DNA of 64,000 nucleotides from JAEMQF01 sp963791595. Its GTDB lineage: Bacteria > Pseudomonadota > Gammaproteobacteria > Burkholderiales > Burkholderiaceae_C. Where the stretch lies: NCBI GenBank assembly GCA_963791595.1, contig CAWBTF010000025.1:62001-126000 (forward strand), given 5' to 3'. A program made the translations under genes and the position numbers. Below are positions 22,247 to 31,371 of this stretch, in pieces. Each line of letters starts with the position of its first letter. The first letter of the stretch is position 1. The notes under the pieces are model-generated. The model was given only the letters and a program-made list of their open reading frames with translations. It searched no databases and had not been told where the DNA came from.

Positions 22247-22885
22247 CTACTCGATCATGTCGAAACCCTGGGTCTCGACCTCCATGAATGCCCGCGTGAA
22301 GGCCGCCACGGTTGCATAGACCCTGGCCCGCGGGTGCTGCTCCACCGCGTCGGCCAGCGCGGCGACCCAGGGTTGCACGTGGGCGCGGAAGAAGCGGCGC
22401 TGGCGTTCGAGGTTGCACACCGCGATGTCGTCGCCTGCGATCAGGTAGCGCATCACTTCGAACAGCACCGCCAGATGGTCTTCGGTCTCGCCGCGGGTCG
22501 TGCTGTCGTCGCTGCGCGCGAGGCCCAGTTCGTCCAGCTCGGCGCGCAAGTCGACGAGCGGCTTGTCGTTGAGCGCGCCTGCCATGTGGGCCGAGCCGTA
22601 GAGCAGCACGTCGGGCCTGCCGACGCCGATGAAGAGCGCGTCGTATTCGTCGTGCACTTCGGCCGCGCTCGTGGCGCGCATCGCGGCGACGACGGCCTGC
22701 CACGGCGATTCGAGAAAGCTGCCGGGTTGCGGCGCCTCGGTCACGGCGACCGCGAACTGCTCGAGCAGTGGCGCATCGGGCGCTGCGAACCAGAGTCGCG
22801 CGAGCACGCCGTAGAGCTCGGCGCGCTGCAGCTCCTCGCCCTCGTCGCGGTCGATCAGCTTGACTCCGGATGCGGCGCTGCTCAC
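22247..22885 (-). CDS. TorD/DmsD-family chaperone for formate dehydrogenase
   Basis: 212 aa from the GTG at 22885, chosen because GGGAGG lies five bases upstream; a GTG at 22930 would add 15 residues. The protein is all-helical, with the TorD-family motif EYDALFIGVGRPDVLLYGSAHM and a later ETEDHLAVLFEVMRYLIAGDD, matching the family's E(Y/H)xxLFxxP and EPxDHLxxxLEfm patterns. Such proteins bind the Tat signal and guide cofactor loading of molybdoenzymes. It follows the ferredoxin gene and, with DUF3306/DUF3305, forms the maturation part of the formate dehydrogenase locus, now separated from the structural genes by sel genes and the repeat. Confidence 0.85.
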   Translation of the reverse strand: MSSAASGVKLIDRDEGEELQRAELYGVLARLWFAAPDAPLLEQFAVAVTEAPQPGSFLESPWQAVVAAMRATSAAEVHDEYDALFIGVGRPDVLLYGSAHMAGALNDKPLVDLRAELDELGLARSDDSTTRGETEDHLAVLFEVMRYLIAGDDIAVCNLERQRRFFRAHVQPWVAALADAVEQHPRARVYATVAAFTRAFMEVETQGFDMIE

Positions 22886-22949
22886 GCGAGCCTCCCACGC
22901 CGCGCACGCAGCCCCGGAGAACGCTCGCACCTGGGGCGGCCCGGCATGC

Positions 22950-25137
22950 TCATAGGTCGGTGATCCTGGTTTCGTTCGGGTTGGTGTGAATGTCGATCAC
23001 GCGGCAATCGCCGCACATCTTCAGGCGCTGCGCCGCCACGCCCTGGAACATCGAGTGGCCGGCGAGCTTGACCAGCATCGATTCGATCGCCTTCTGCGTG
23101 CCGAACGGCTTGCCGCACTTGATGCACGCGTAGGGCTGCGCTTCGTTGAGCACGCGCATCTGCTTGCGCGCCTTGCCGGCATCCATCAGCCACAGGCGCG
23201 GCTCGAGCGCGAGCGCCGCCTCGGGGCAGGTCTTGACGCACAAGCCGCACTGCACGCAGTTCTTCTCGATGAAGCGCAGTTGCGGCGCGTCGGGGTTGTC
23301 GGCCAGCGCACTCTCGGGGCATGCGCCGACGCAGGCCAGGCACATCGTGCACTTGTCCTTGTCGATGGCGAGCGACCCGAACGGCGAACCCGCAGGCCGG
23401 CAGCGCGATCGCTTCCTGAACCGGGCCGGGAGCGTTCGCGAGCAGATGGTCCACCGCCATCTCGAGCGTGGCGCGTTTGTCGGCCTGCGGCGAAAGCGTC
23501 GCCGGCCGGGCGACGCGCTGCGCGGGCGGCGCGCGCAATGCGGCATCGAGCGCGGTGGCATCCTGCGCCTCGATCAAGCGCAGATGCGTTCCGGCGTAGC
23601 CCATCCCGGCCAGCAGCGCCTGCGCGACCGCCATCTGCTCAGTCAGCGCGCGGCGGTACTCGGGCGCCTCTTCATCGGTGACGAGCACCCAGACGTTGGC
23701 GGCGCCCAGCGCCACCGCGGCGAGCCAGAGGTCGATGCCGACGCTCGCGGTGTGCCACACCGCCAGCGGCAGCACGCGCGCGGGCACGCCGTGCACCGCT
23801 TTTTCGGTGCGCGCCGCACGGCCCAAGGCGTCGATCAGCTTCGAGCCGGCCTCGCGGCTGTGGATCAGCAGCGCCGCATCCTTGCCGCCTGCCTTGGCGT
23901 AGGTGGCAAGCAGGGTGCGGATCGTCTTGCCCTGGTCCACCGTGTTCGGCGTCGCGAAGGCGAGCGCCCCGCTCGGGCAGACCGTCGTGCATGCGCCGCA
24001 ACCCACGCACAAATGCGGCTCGACATGGATGCCGCCCCCTTGGCCGCCCAGCACCGGCTTGGCGGGCGATGCGCCGTGGCGCTGCGGCTCGGCCCGGCCC
24101 TTGCCTTTGAGCGAGGCATCGCTGGAAATCGCGCGCGCCGAACAGACGTCGATGCACGCGGTGCAGCCAATCTGCTCGTTGCGGCTGTGCGCGCACAGCT
24201 TGGGCTTGTAGTGAAAGAACTTCGGCTTGTCGAATTCGCCCACCAGATCGCGCAGGCGCAGCACGGCCTCAAACAAGGCGCCATCGTCGCCGGCGTGGAA
24301 GTAGCCCTGCGGCTTGGCGTGCTGCAGGAACGCGTTCTCGCCGCGCAGGTCGAGCACGAGGTCGAAGGTCTCGCTCACTTCGATCGGCGCACGCTGGAAG
24401 TCGATCGCACCGGCGGCCTCACACACGCGCACGCATTCGCGATGCGCCTTGCAGCGGCTCATGTCGATCTGGTACGTGAAGTCGATCGCGCTTTCGGGGC
24501 AGGCGTCGATGCAGGCGTTGCAGCGCGTGCACAGGTCGAGGTCGATCGCATTGCTCGACGACCACGTGGCCTCGAACGCGCCCAACCAACCCGTCAGGCG
24601 CGTGAGCCGGCCCGCATGCACCGGCCGATCGCGCCGCTGCCCGAGTGTGCCGCCGCCACCGGTGAGCAGCAGACTGCTCTGGATGTCGCCGCCCAGCATG
24701 GCGGCGGCGCGCTCGGCAGCGGCAGCGGCCCCGATCACCAGGCAGCGCCCCGCGCTCTTGTAGCCGACCACGGGCACCGGCTCGGGCTCGGGCAGCATCG
24801 CCGCGGCCAACAGCGCGGCGATCTTCGGCGTCGCATTCGCTGCGTCTTTCGACCAGCCTGCCGTCTCGCGGATGTTGACGAAGCGGATCGGCCGCTCGGC
24901 CAGGCCCGGCGCGCCGCTGGTTTGCTCGTTCAGCTCGAGAAAGAGCCGGCTTTCCTGCGTGCACGCGATCAGCAGCTCCTCGCCCGACTTGGCGGCGCGC
25001 TGGAACTCAGGCGCTTCGCGGCGGCACAGGATCTGGTGGGGGCCCTTCGGGTCGATCTGCGCCGCCGGCAACGCCGCGCTCAACGCCTGGCTGTCCAGGG
25101 GCATCGTTCGGTTGCAGTTGCAGATCAGCGTTTTCAT
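22950..25137 (-). CDS. Multi-cluster 4Fe-4S protein of the formate dehydrogenase locus (frameshifted)
   Basis: About 728 aa if read through one frameshift near 23390-23405. The start overlaps the DUF3306... side by ATGA (25137-25134 region). Frame one carries MKTLICNCNRTMPLD, then cluster motifs CTRCNACIDACPESA, CKAHRECVRVC, CTACIDVC and CVGCGACTTVCPSGA. After EAIALPA the reading must shift by one base to continue PFGSLAIDKDKCTMCLACVGACPESAL, CVQCGLCVKTCPEAAL, CIKCGKPFG and CGDCRVIDIHTNPNETRITDL. Both halves are well conserved and no other lesion is seen, so the shift is either a sequencing indel or a very recent mutation. The family accompanies betaproteobacterial formate dehydrogenases; it probably carries electrons in cofactor assembly, but the role is unproven. 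Confidence 0.8.
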
Positions 25138-25675
25138 GGGCGGATGGAAGGATTATGCGGGTCGGGTTGCTCGGGCAACTCGTCGTCGAGAAAGCCCATC
25201 GCACGCGCGTTCACGAGCTGGCGCAGCAGGTTGCGCGGCACCGGCTCGAAGCGGTTGTAGTCGTCGATGTAGACATCCAGGCCATCCATCACATTGAAGT
25301 GCGGGTCGCTCGCGAACAGCTTTTTCATCGCCGCGTTCTTGACGCCGGGGTCGACATCGCGGCCGACGAAACGCGAGTAGTCTGACTCTTTGGTCAGTGC
25401 GGCCACGTCGTCCAGCGTTGGCGGCGGCGCGGCGCTGGCGGCACCGGGCAGCGCGGATTCGCGCTCGGCTGCCGAGGCGCGGCGCCTGCCGTGGGCACCG
25501 CCGGTCTCGGTGCCACAACGCGCGGCGCCACGGGCACAGCCGCATCGGCGCGCGGCTGCACGGTATCCGCGCGCGCCACCCCGCCATCCCCTTCTGGAGC
25601 CACGGCCGGCACGCCCTGCTTGGCCCGCACCTTGCGCCGCGACCAGCGCGACAGGAAGCCGTCGTCTTCGGCCAT
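25134..25675 (-). CDS. DUF3306 protein of the formate dehydrogenase locus (frameshifted)
   Basis: About 180 aa when read across a one-base shift near 25470-25510. The N-terminus (MAEDDGFLSRWSRRKVRAKQG) is the DUF3306 hallmark, and a Pro/Ala linker follows. In the second frame the conserved C-terminal half appears: PTLDDVAALTKESDYSRFVGRDVDPGVKNAAMKKLFASDPHFNVMDGLDVYIDDYN. The stop overlaps the ferredoxin start (ATGA). DUF3306 proteins occur beside DUF3305 and TorD-like genes in formate dehydrogenase clusters; their task is unknown. As with its neighbours, the frameshift could be technical. Confidence 0.8.
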
Positions 25676-25680
25676 CGCCT

Positions 25681-26197
25681 TCAATCCTCCGTCGGTCCAC
25701 GCAACGCGCGCGCTTCGCGCTCGCGCTCCTCGGGGCTCAGGAACGATTGCGCACGTTGCCGGCGCGGCTCGTCGATCTTGAAGTTCGCGTTGGTGAAGAC
25801 ACGCAGCCACTCTTCCACGTCGCCGGGCAGGGGCACGGTGTCGACTTTTTCGTCGGCGGAGAGCCAGCGGTCGGACATGATGTACGACAGGCTCACACCT
25901 CCCGGGCGCGCGAGCGACGCATCGCCATCGTCGACCTGCCACATCACGAACCACACCGGCGCGCCCGACGTGAGGTTGAGGAAGTAGCCCTTGCATTCGT
26001 CAGGGAACAACTCGACCGTCGAGGCCCGGGTGCAGCCAGCGCGACACCTTGCCGTCGTCGTGCAGCTTGCGCGGCTCGGCGCCGAACTCGCCCTCGTCGT
26101 TGAGCACTTCGGTCACGCGGTGCTGCCAGTCCTCCCAGCGGTTGGGCTGGGCGATGCGTTCCATCACCACTGCCACACGAACCGACGGTCGGTCCAT
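25681..26197 (-). CDS. DUF3305 protein of the formate dehydrogenase locus (frameshifted)
   Basis: About 171 aa across one frameshift near 26010-26035. Frame one: RVAVVMERIAQPNRWEDWQHRVTEVL ... KVSRWLHPG; frame two: TVELFPDECKGYFLNLTSGAPVWFVMWQVDDGD, then SYIMSDRWLSADEKVDTVPLPGDVEEWLRVFTNANFKIDEPRRQR. VAVVMER and GYFLNLTS...WFVMW are the DUF3305 signature. It lies between apbC and the DUF3306 gene on the same strand (5-bp gap to the latter). Function is unknown; the family is tied to formate dehydrogenase biogenesis by gene neighbourhood. Confidence 0.8.
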
Positions 26198-26204
26198 CGC
26201 AGGA

Positions 26205-27296
26205 TCAGGTTGTCTTGGAGATCGAGATCGTCGGGAACTTCGAGCTGAAGTCCTTGGCCTTGACGGCGATCTTCACTGCCACCTGGCGCGCGACCGCCCG
26301 GTAGATCGCCGCGATCTCGCCGTCGGCGTCGCTCACCACGGTGGGCCGGCCGGCGTCGGCCTGTTCGCGGATCGAGATGTTCAGCGGCAGCGCGCCGAGA
26401 TAGTCGACGCCGTATTCAGCGGCCATGCGTTTGCCGCCGTCGGCGCCGAAGATGTGCTCGACGTGGCCGCACTTTTCGCACACGTGCACCGCCATGTTCT
26501 CGACGATGCCGAGGATCGGCACGCCGACCTTCTCGAACATCTTCAGGCCCTTCTTCGCATCTAACAGCGCGATGTCCTGCGGCGTCGTCACGATCACGGC
26601 GCCGGTGAGCGGCACGCGCTGGCTGAGCGTCAACTGAATGTCGCCAGTGCCCGGCGGCATGTCGACGATCAGGTAATCGAGCTCTTTCCAGTTGGTCTGG
26701 CGCAGCAACTGCTCCAGCGCCTGGGTGGCCATCGGGCCGCGCCAGATCATCGGGTTGTCGGCCTCGACCAGGAAGCCGATCGACATCACCTGCACGCCGT
26801 AGTTTTCCAGCGGCTCCATCGTCTTGCCGTCGGCGGAATCGGGCCGGCCTTCGATGCCCATCATCATCGGCTGGCTCGGGCCGTAGATGTCGGCGTCCAG
26901 GATGCCCACCGAGGCGCCTTCCGCGGCGAGCGCGAGCGCGAGGTTCACCGCGGTCGTGCTCTTGCCCACACCGCCCTTGCCTGACGCGATGGCGACGATG
27001 TTCTTCACCTTCGGCAGCAACTGCACGCCGCGTTGCACCGCGTGCGCGACGATCTTCGTCGCCAGATTCGCGCTCACGTTCTCGACGCCCGAGACGCTGC
27101 GAGCCGCGGCGATCAAGCTCTTGCGCAGCCCGGCGATCTGGCTCTTTGCAGGGTAGCCGAGCTCGACGTCGAACGCCACGTCGCCGCCCTCGATGCGCAG
27201 GTTGCGCAACTGTTTCGTCGAGACGAAGTCCTTGCCCGTGTTCGGATCGATCACGGTTTTCAGGGCGTCGAGCAGGCTGGATTCGGTGAGTGGCAT
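26205..27296 (-). CDS. apbC: Mrp/ApbC iron-sulfur carrier ATPase
   Basis: 363 aa from the ATG at 27296. An N-terminal DUF59/MIP18-like domain (LLDALKTVIDPNTGKDFVS) leads to a P-loop NTPase with the deviant Walker A ASGKGGVGKSTTAVNLALALA, the switch DADIYGPSQPMMMG and YLIVDMPPGTGDIQLTL. The CxxC that binds a bridging [4Fe-4S] cluster is CEKCGH. It delivers Fe-S clusters to apoproteins. It is 7 bp downstream-adjacent to the Fe-S-rich formate dehydrogenase maturation genes, which begin right after it on the same strand, so it may be co-transcribed with them. Confidence 0.95.
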   Translation of the reverse strand: MPLTESSLLDALKTVIDPNTGKDFVSTKQLRNLRIEGGDVAFDVELGYPAKSQIAGLRKSLIAAARSVSGVENVSANLATKIVAHAVQRGVQLLPKVKNIVAIASGKGGVGKSTTAVNLALALAAEGASVGILDADIYGPSQPMMMGIEGRPDSADGKTMEPLENYGVQVMSIGFLVEADNPMIWRGPMATQALEQLLRQTNWKELDYLIVDMPPGTGDIQLTLSQRVPLTGAVIVTTPQDIALLDAKKGLKMFEKVGVPILGIVENMAVHVCEKCGHVEHIFGADGGKRMAAEYGVDYLGALPLNISIREQADAGRPTVVSDADGEIAAIYRAVARQVAVKIAVKAKDFSSKFPTISISKTT

Positions 27297-27457
27297 GGAG
27301 TTCGTGGAAACAATATCGCTGAGAAACAAGCCAAGGTGCGCGCACGGCGCATCGCGGGCACAAGCAGTCGGGCAGTCTAGCTCAGGGTAGATAGCCCCAA
27401 GGGCAAGCGGGGAGACGCCGCGAGGGCTGTGCAGATAGGCGACGTGCCCATCGACCG

Positions 27458-27757
27458 TCAGCGCTTGCGCTTGTAGCCGCGCTCGCGCTGGCTTCGAATC
27501 GCCAGCACGAACACCACCTCGATGTCGGCGACGTAGCGGTAGAGCGCGGTGTAGCCACGAGAGCCCTGCCCGATCACGAGTTCGCGCTTTCCAGCCTTGA
27601 CGCTGCGCCCGAGCAGCGGGCTGTGGCTCAGGATCTGAATCGCCTGGACGATTTCGCCGATTCGATCGGAGGCCTGTTCGACTTCGAATCTGGTCAAGTG
27701 ATCGATGAAGCGCTCGAAGTCGTCGAAGACTTCGGGCACCAACTCGATCCGAGCCAT
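27458..27757 (-). CDS. ParE/RelE-family toxin
   Basis: 99 aa. The fold pattern MARIELVPEVFDDFERFIDHLTRF, IQILSHSPLLGRSVKAGKRELVIGQGSRGYTALYRY and VFVLAIRSQRERGYKRKR is that of RelE/ParE toxins (helix hairpin, then a beta sheet ending in an Arg/Lys-rich strand with AIRxQRE). ParE members poison gyrase, RelE members cleave mRNA; sequence alone does not decide. It follows its antitoxin gene by 20 bp. The pair sits between the divergent housekeeping genes apbC and metG, as if inserted there. Confidence 0.85.
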   Translation of the reverse strand: MARIELVPEVFDDFERFIDHLTRFEVEQASDRIGEIVQAIQILSHSPLLGRSVKAGKRELVIGQGSRGYTALYRYVADIEVVFVLAIRSQRERGYKRKR

Positions 27758-27777
27758 GACTTTGAACTCAGCCCGAG

Positions 27778-28062
27778 TCAGCGCTTGACCTTGCGCGCCA
27801 CCGGCTTGCGGGCCCGCTCGCCGCGCACCCTTGCTTCAAGATAGGCCTTGGCGTCGTCCCACGGCACCGTTTTCCCGGTGGCCAGCACTTTCGCCCAACG
27901 CGCGTCGGCGGTGCGATGGAACTCTTCGTCCCCTTCGACCTGCTCCACGGTCTGGGCGATGGCGTCAAGGATGAACGCGTGGGACGTCTTGCCCAACCGC
28001 TGGGCGGCAGCCGCGATGCGCGCCTTCAAGCCTTCTTCGATGCGAACCGTGGTGGTGCTCAT
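27778..28062 (-). CDS. Ribbon-helix-helix antitoxin (CopG/ParD-like)
   Basis: 94 aa. MSTTTVRIEEGLKARIAAAAQRLGKTSHAFILDAIAQTVEQ is a ribbon-helix-helix DNA-binding domain; the C-terminal part (DDAKAYLEARVRGERARKPVARKVKR) would wrap the toxin. It is the first gene of the toxin-antitoxin operon and has a perfect palindrome 30 bp upstream (28092-28109) that could be its operator. Confidence 0.85.
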   Translation of the reverse strand: MSTTTVRIEEGLKARIAAAAQRLGKTSHAFILDAIAQTVEQVEGDEEFHRTADARWAKVLATGKTVPWDDAKAYLEARVRGERARKPVARKVKR

Positions 28063-28091
28063 GCGTCACCTCAGACCGTGAAGGCTCCAAT

Positions 28092-28109
28092 GTAGCACCA
28101 ACGTGCTAC
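28092..28109. promoter_or_regulatory. Palindromic operator candidate for the toxin-antitoxin operon
   Basis: GTAGCAC, four bases, GTGCTAC: perfect 7-bp arms, 30 bp upstream of the RHH antitoxin start and 78 bp upstream of metG. RHH antitoxins normally repress their own operon by binding such a palindrome; this match of position and symmetry is the evidence. Confidence 0.5.
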
Positions 28110-28186
28110 GTGGGGTGGGGTTCGAGGCGGATCGCCCGACGCACCCGCAGCCCCCTAGAATTTGCGGTTCCCCCGCAGGAAAGCCC

Positions 28187-30232
28187 ATGACCCGCAAGCT
28201 CTTTGTCACCACCGCCCTGCCCTACGCGAACGCGGCGTTTCACATCGGCCACATGATGGAATACATCCAGGCCGATATCTGGGTGCGGTTCCAGCGCATG
28301 TTGGGCCACGAAGTGAACTTCGTCTGCGCCGACGACGCGCATGGCGCGCCGATCATGATCGCGGCGGAAAAAGCGGGCCAGACGCCGCAGCAGTTCATCG
28401 CGCAAATCGCCGCCGGGCGAGCCCAGTACCTCGACGGCTTTCACATCTCGTTCGACAACTGGCATTCGACCGACGGAGCCGAGAACCACGCGCTGGCGAA
28501 AGACATCTACCGCGCGCTGCGCAAGAACGAACTGATCACGACCCGCACCATCGAGCAGTTCTTCGATCCCGTGAAGAACATGTTCCTGCCGGACCGCTAC
28601 ATCAAGGGCGAATGCCCGAAGTGCGGCGCGCCGGATCAATACGGGGACAACTGCGAAGTCTGCGGCGCGGTCTACGCACCCACCGATCTGAAGAACCCGA
28701 CCTCGACGCTGTCGGGCGCGCCGCCGATCCTGAAGACCAGCGAGCACTACTTCTTCAAATTGTCGGACCCGCGCTGCGTGCAGTTCCTGGAGACCTGGAC
28801 CCAGGACGGCAAGCTGCAAAGCGAAGTGGCGAACAAGGTGAAGGAGTGGTTCGTCAAGGACGGAATGGCCAAGGCATCGGGCGGCCTGGCCGACTGGGAC
28901 ATCAGCCGCGACGCGCCGTACTTCGGCATCGAGATCCCCGACGCGCCGGGCAAGTATTTCTACGTCTGGCTCGACGCGCCGATCGGCTACCTGGCCTCAT
29001 TGAAGAACCTGTTGGAGCGGCGCGGCATCAATTTCGATGCGTACCTGGCGGATCCTCAACTCGAACAGCTGCACTTCATCGGCAAGGACATCGTCACGTT
29101 CCACACGCTGTTCTGGCCGGCGATGCTGCACTTCAGCGGCCGCAAGGTGCCCGACCGCATCTTCGTGCACGGCTTCATCACGGTGGGCGGCGACAAGATG
29201 AGCAAGAGTCGCGGCACGGGCATCTCGCCACTGCGCTACCTGGAACTCGGTCTGAACGCGCAGTGGCTGCGCTACTACATCGCGGCCAAATTGAACTCGA
29301 AGGTCGAAGACATCGAGTTCAACCCGGAAGACTTCGTCGCGCGCGTCAACGCTGATTTGGTGGGCAAGTACATCAACATCGCGAGCCGCGCGGCTGGGTT
29401 TCTGAGCAAGCGATTTGGTGGATTGCTCTCGGCCGACCTCGGCGTGGAAGGCCGCACACTGCTCGACGCGCTGCGCGCGCACCGAGAGGAAATCCAGCGC
29501 CTCTATGAAGAGCGCGAATTCGGCAAGGCCTTGCGCGAAGTGATGCTGCTCGCGGACAAGGTGAACGAATACGTCGACCAGAACAAGCCGTGGGAGTTGG
29601 CCAAACACGCTGACAAGGCCGCCGTGCTGCACGACGTGTGTTCGGTGTGCATCGAAGCATTTCGCGTGCTGACGATCTACCTCAAACCGGTGCTGCCGGC
29701 GCTCGCGGAGCAGGTGGAAGGCTTCCTGCGCGTGCCGCCGCTCGCGTTTGCCGACGCCTCACGCGCCATCGGCGGCCACACGATCGGCGAGTACAAGCAC
29801 CTGATGCAGCGTGTCGATGCGAAACAGGTCGACGCCTTGTTCGACGCGCCCGCCGCGGCGCCCGCGTTTCCCGGCGGCGAGCCCTTGGCCGCGGAGATCG
29901 ACGTCGACGCGTTCGCGAAGGTCGACCTGCGCATCGCGAAGATCGTCGACTGCGAACATGTCGAAGGCTCAGACAAGCTGCTTCGCCTCACACTGGACGT
30001 GGGCGAAGGCAGGATGCGCAACGTCTTCAGCGGCATCAAATCGGCATACCGGCCCGAGCAACTGGTCGGCAAGTTCACCGTGGTGGTCGCGAACCTCGCG
30101 CCGCGCAAGATGAAGTTCGGCGTCAGCGAAGGCATGGTGCTCGCTGCCTCGCACGCGGACTCCAAGGCGCATCCGGGGCTTTACGTACTCGAGCCCTGGC
30201 CCGGCGCGACGCCTGGTTTGCGCGTGCGCTGA
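28187..30232 (+). CDS. metG: Methionyl-tRNA synthetase
   Basis: 681 aa from the ATG at 28187 (AGGAAAG upstream). It charges tRNA-Met. HIGH-like AAFHIGHM, the zinc knuckle CPKCGAPDQYGDNCEVCGA, the catalytic WLDAPIGYLAS and the KMSKS loop (GDKMSKSRGTGI) are present. The C-terminal tRNA-binding/dimerisation domain (DVDAFAKVDLRIAKIVDCEHVEGSDKLLRLTLDVG ... LAPRKMKFGVSEGMVLAAS) is complete. A TAGAAT sequence (28156-28161) could be its -10 box. A standard housekeeping gene, divergent from apbC as is common in Burkholderiales. Confidence 0.97.
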   Translation: MTRKLFVTTALPYANAAFHIGHMMEYIQADIWVRFQRMLGHEVNFVCADDAHGAPIMIAAEKAGQTPQQFIAQIAAGRAQYLDGFHISFDNWHSTDGAENHALAKDIYRALRKNELITTRTIEQFFDPVKNMFLPDRYIKGECPKCGAPDQYGDNCEVCGAVYAPTDLKNPTSTLSGAPPILKTSEHYFFKLSDPRCVQFLETWTQDGKLQSEVANKVKEWFVKDGMAKASGGLADWDISRDAPYFGIEIPDAPGKYFYVWLDAPIGYLASLKNLLERRGINFDAYLADPQLEQLHFIGKDIVTFHTLFWPAMLHFSGRKVPDRIFVHGFITVGGDKMSKSRGTGISPLRYLELGLNAQWLRYYIAAKLNSKVEDIEFNPEDFVARVNADLVGKYINIASRAAGFLSKRFGGLLSADLGVEGRTLLDALRAHREEIQRLYEEREFGKALREVMLLADKVNEYVDQNKPWELAKHADKAAVLHDVCSVCIEAFRVLTIYLKPVLPALAEQVEGFLRVPPLAFADASRAIGGHTIGEYKHLMQRVDAKQVDALFDAPAAAPAFPGGEPLAAEIDVDAFAKVDLRIAKIVDCEHVEGSDKLLRLTLDVGEGRMRNVFSGIKSAYRPEQLVGKFTVVVANLAPRKMKFGVSEGMVLAASHADSKAHPGLYVLEPWPGATPGLRVR

Positions 30233-30304
30233 GCGGGACGCTGCTGGCGCTACGTGCGCCCGTTGGATGCGATATTGAGCACATGGCATGTTAATCACAT
30301 GCAC

Positions 30305-30332
30305 TTGCCAACCATCGGAAGGAGCATAATAT
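30305..30332 (+). promoter_or_regulatory. Candidate sigma-70 promoter for the Pal-like lipoprotein gene
   Basis: TTGCCA (30305-30310), 16 bases, TAATAT (30327-30332) in an unusually AT-rich patch. A 6-bp palindrome (GCATGT/ACATGC, 30286-30302) lies just upstream and could be an operator. It is about 85 bp before the gene at 30419. Sequence match only. Confidence 0.4.
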
Positions 30333-30418
30333 TTCCGTCGGAATCTTCACCGCACAGGTGTTGGCAGCCGGTCCAGCCACCGTTCCAGCCTTCCATCAAA
30401 CCCACGGAGTCTCGATTC

Positions 30419-31012
30419 ATGTGCATCGCCCGTTTCGCATCGACCATCGCTCTCGCCGCCATCTCCGCCGTCGTCGGATTGGCCGGATGCAGCTCCACCA
30501 AACCGCCGGAGCCAGTTGCCGCGCCGGTGGCGGCGGCCCCCGCACCGGCAGCCCAAGCCGCGCCCCAACCTGCGCCGCCCGCGCCGGCTGTGTCGCCGGC
30601 CCCGTCGCCGGCCCAAGCCGCGCAGACCACGGCCGGAGCCGTCAGCGTGCACCCGCTCGACGACCCGAAGTCGGCGCTGGCCAAGCGCAGCGTCTACTTC
30701 GATTTCGACAGCACCCAGCCGCGCGCATCCGACCGGCCCGTCATCGAGGCGCATGCGAAATACCTGGCGGCCAGCCGCAGCGCCAAGCTGCGTGTCGAAG
30801 GCAATTGCGACGAGCGCGGCGGGCGCGAATACAACGTCGCGCTGGGCCAGCGCCGCGCCGAAGCGGTGCTCAAGTCGCTGCAATTGATGGGTGCGCGGCC
30901 CGGCGAGCTGGAAGCGGTCAGCTACGGCAAGGAGAGGCCCGTCGATTCCGGTCATAACGAGGCCGCGTGGGCGAAGAATCGGCGCGCGGATCTCAACTAC
31001 CTGGCTCGCTGA
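30419..31012 (+). CDS. pal: Pal-like OmpA-domain lipoprotein
   Basis: 197 aa. The signal peptide ends in a lipobox (VGLAGCSS), followed by a long Ala/Pro linker and an OmpA/Pal peptidoglycan-binding domain: VYFDFDSTQPRASDRPVIEAHAKYL, RVEGNCDERGGREYNVALGQRRAEAVLKSL, EAVSYGKERPVDSGHNEAAWAKNRRADL. The peptidoglycan-binding Asp and Arg (DERG, NRRADL) are kept; GNTDERGS of typical Pal is GNCDERGG here, an unusual Cys. The linker is longer than in E. coli Pal. It is not next to tolB or ybgF, so it may be an extra Pal-like protein and not the Tol-Pal component; the symbol is tentative. Confidence 0.8.
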   Translation: MCIARFASTIALAAISAVVGLAGCSSTKPPEPVAAPVAAAPAPAAQAAPQPAPPAPAVSPAPSPAQAAQTTAGAVSVHPLDDPKSALAKRSVYFDFDSTQPRASDRPVIEAHAKYLAASRSAKLRVEGNCDERGGREYNVALGQRRAEAVLKSLQLMGARPGELEAVSYGKERPVDSGHNEAAWAKNRRADLNYLAR

Positions 31013-31060
31013 CTCCACCGCCAATCGAGCCGAACGATTTGCGGTTTCGAGGGTGAAAGC

Positions 31061-31339
31061 ATGGAACTCAAGACTGCTCGGCTGACGCTGCTCATCGATC
31101 CGAACAAGAAGGCCGCGTTCGAGAGCCTGTGCGCTCGGCAGGACCGCACGCCATCGCAGGTGGTGCGGCAGTTCATTCGCGACTATCTCGAATCCAACGG
31201 GGTCGAGTACGTCCCGAGCGGCGCGGCCCCGAGCGCGCCGGAACCTGCCGGCGCCGACTCATTGCCGAAGGCGGCGCGGCGCTCCGCGAGCGCCGCTGCA
31301 GCTCCAGCGAAACGGTCCACCGGGCGCCGCAAAGCCTGA
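31061..31339 (+). CDS. Small ribbon-helix-helix-like protein
   Basis: 92 aa. MELKTARLTLLIDPNKKAAFESLCARQDRTPSQVVRQFIRDYLESNG has the beta-strand/helix/helix pattern of RHH DNA-binding proteins (CopG/Arc-like), followed by a disordered, Ala/Lys/Arg-rich tail. It lies 32 bp upstream of the hydrogenase-4-like operon on the same strand, so it could regulate that operon, but such small RHH proteins also occur alone. No toxin partner is adjacent. Confidence 0.7.
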   Translation: MELKTARLTLLIDPNKKAAFESLCARQDRTPSQVVRQFIRDYLESNGVEYVPSGAAPSAPEPAGADSLPKAARRSASAAAAPAKRSTGRRKA

Positions 31340-31371
31340 GCCATGAACCGCGACGCGACGCGGTCCGGTTC

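Noticed and set aside
22950..26197. Programmed frameshifting in the formate dehydrogenase maturation genes
   Set aside because: No slippery heptamer or shared signal at the three sites, and similar shifts occur in unrelated genes throughout the window, so indels are simpler.
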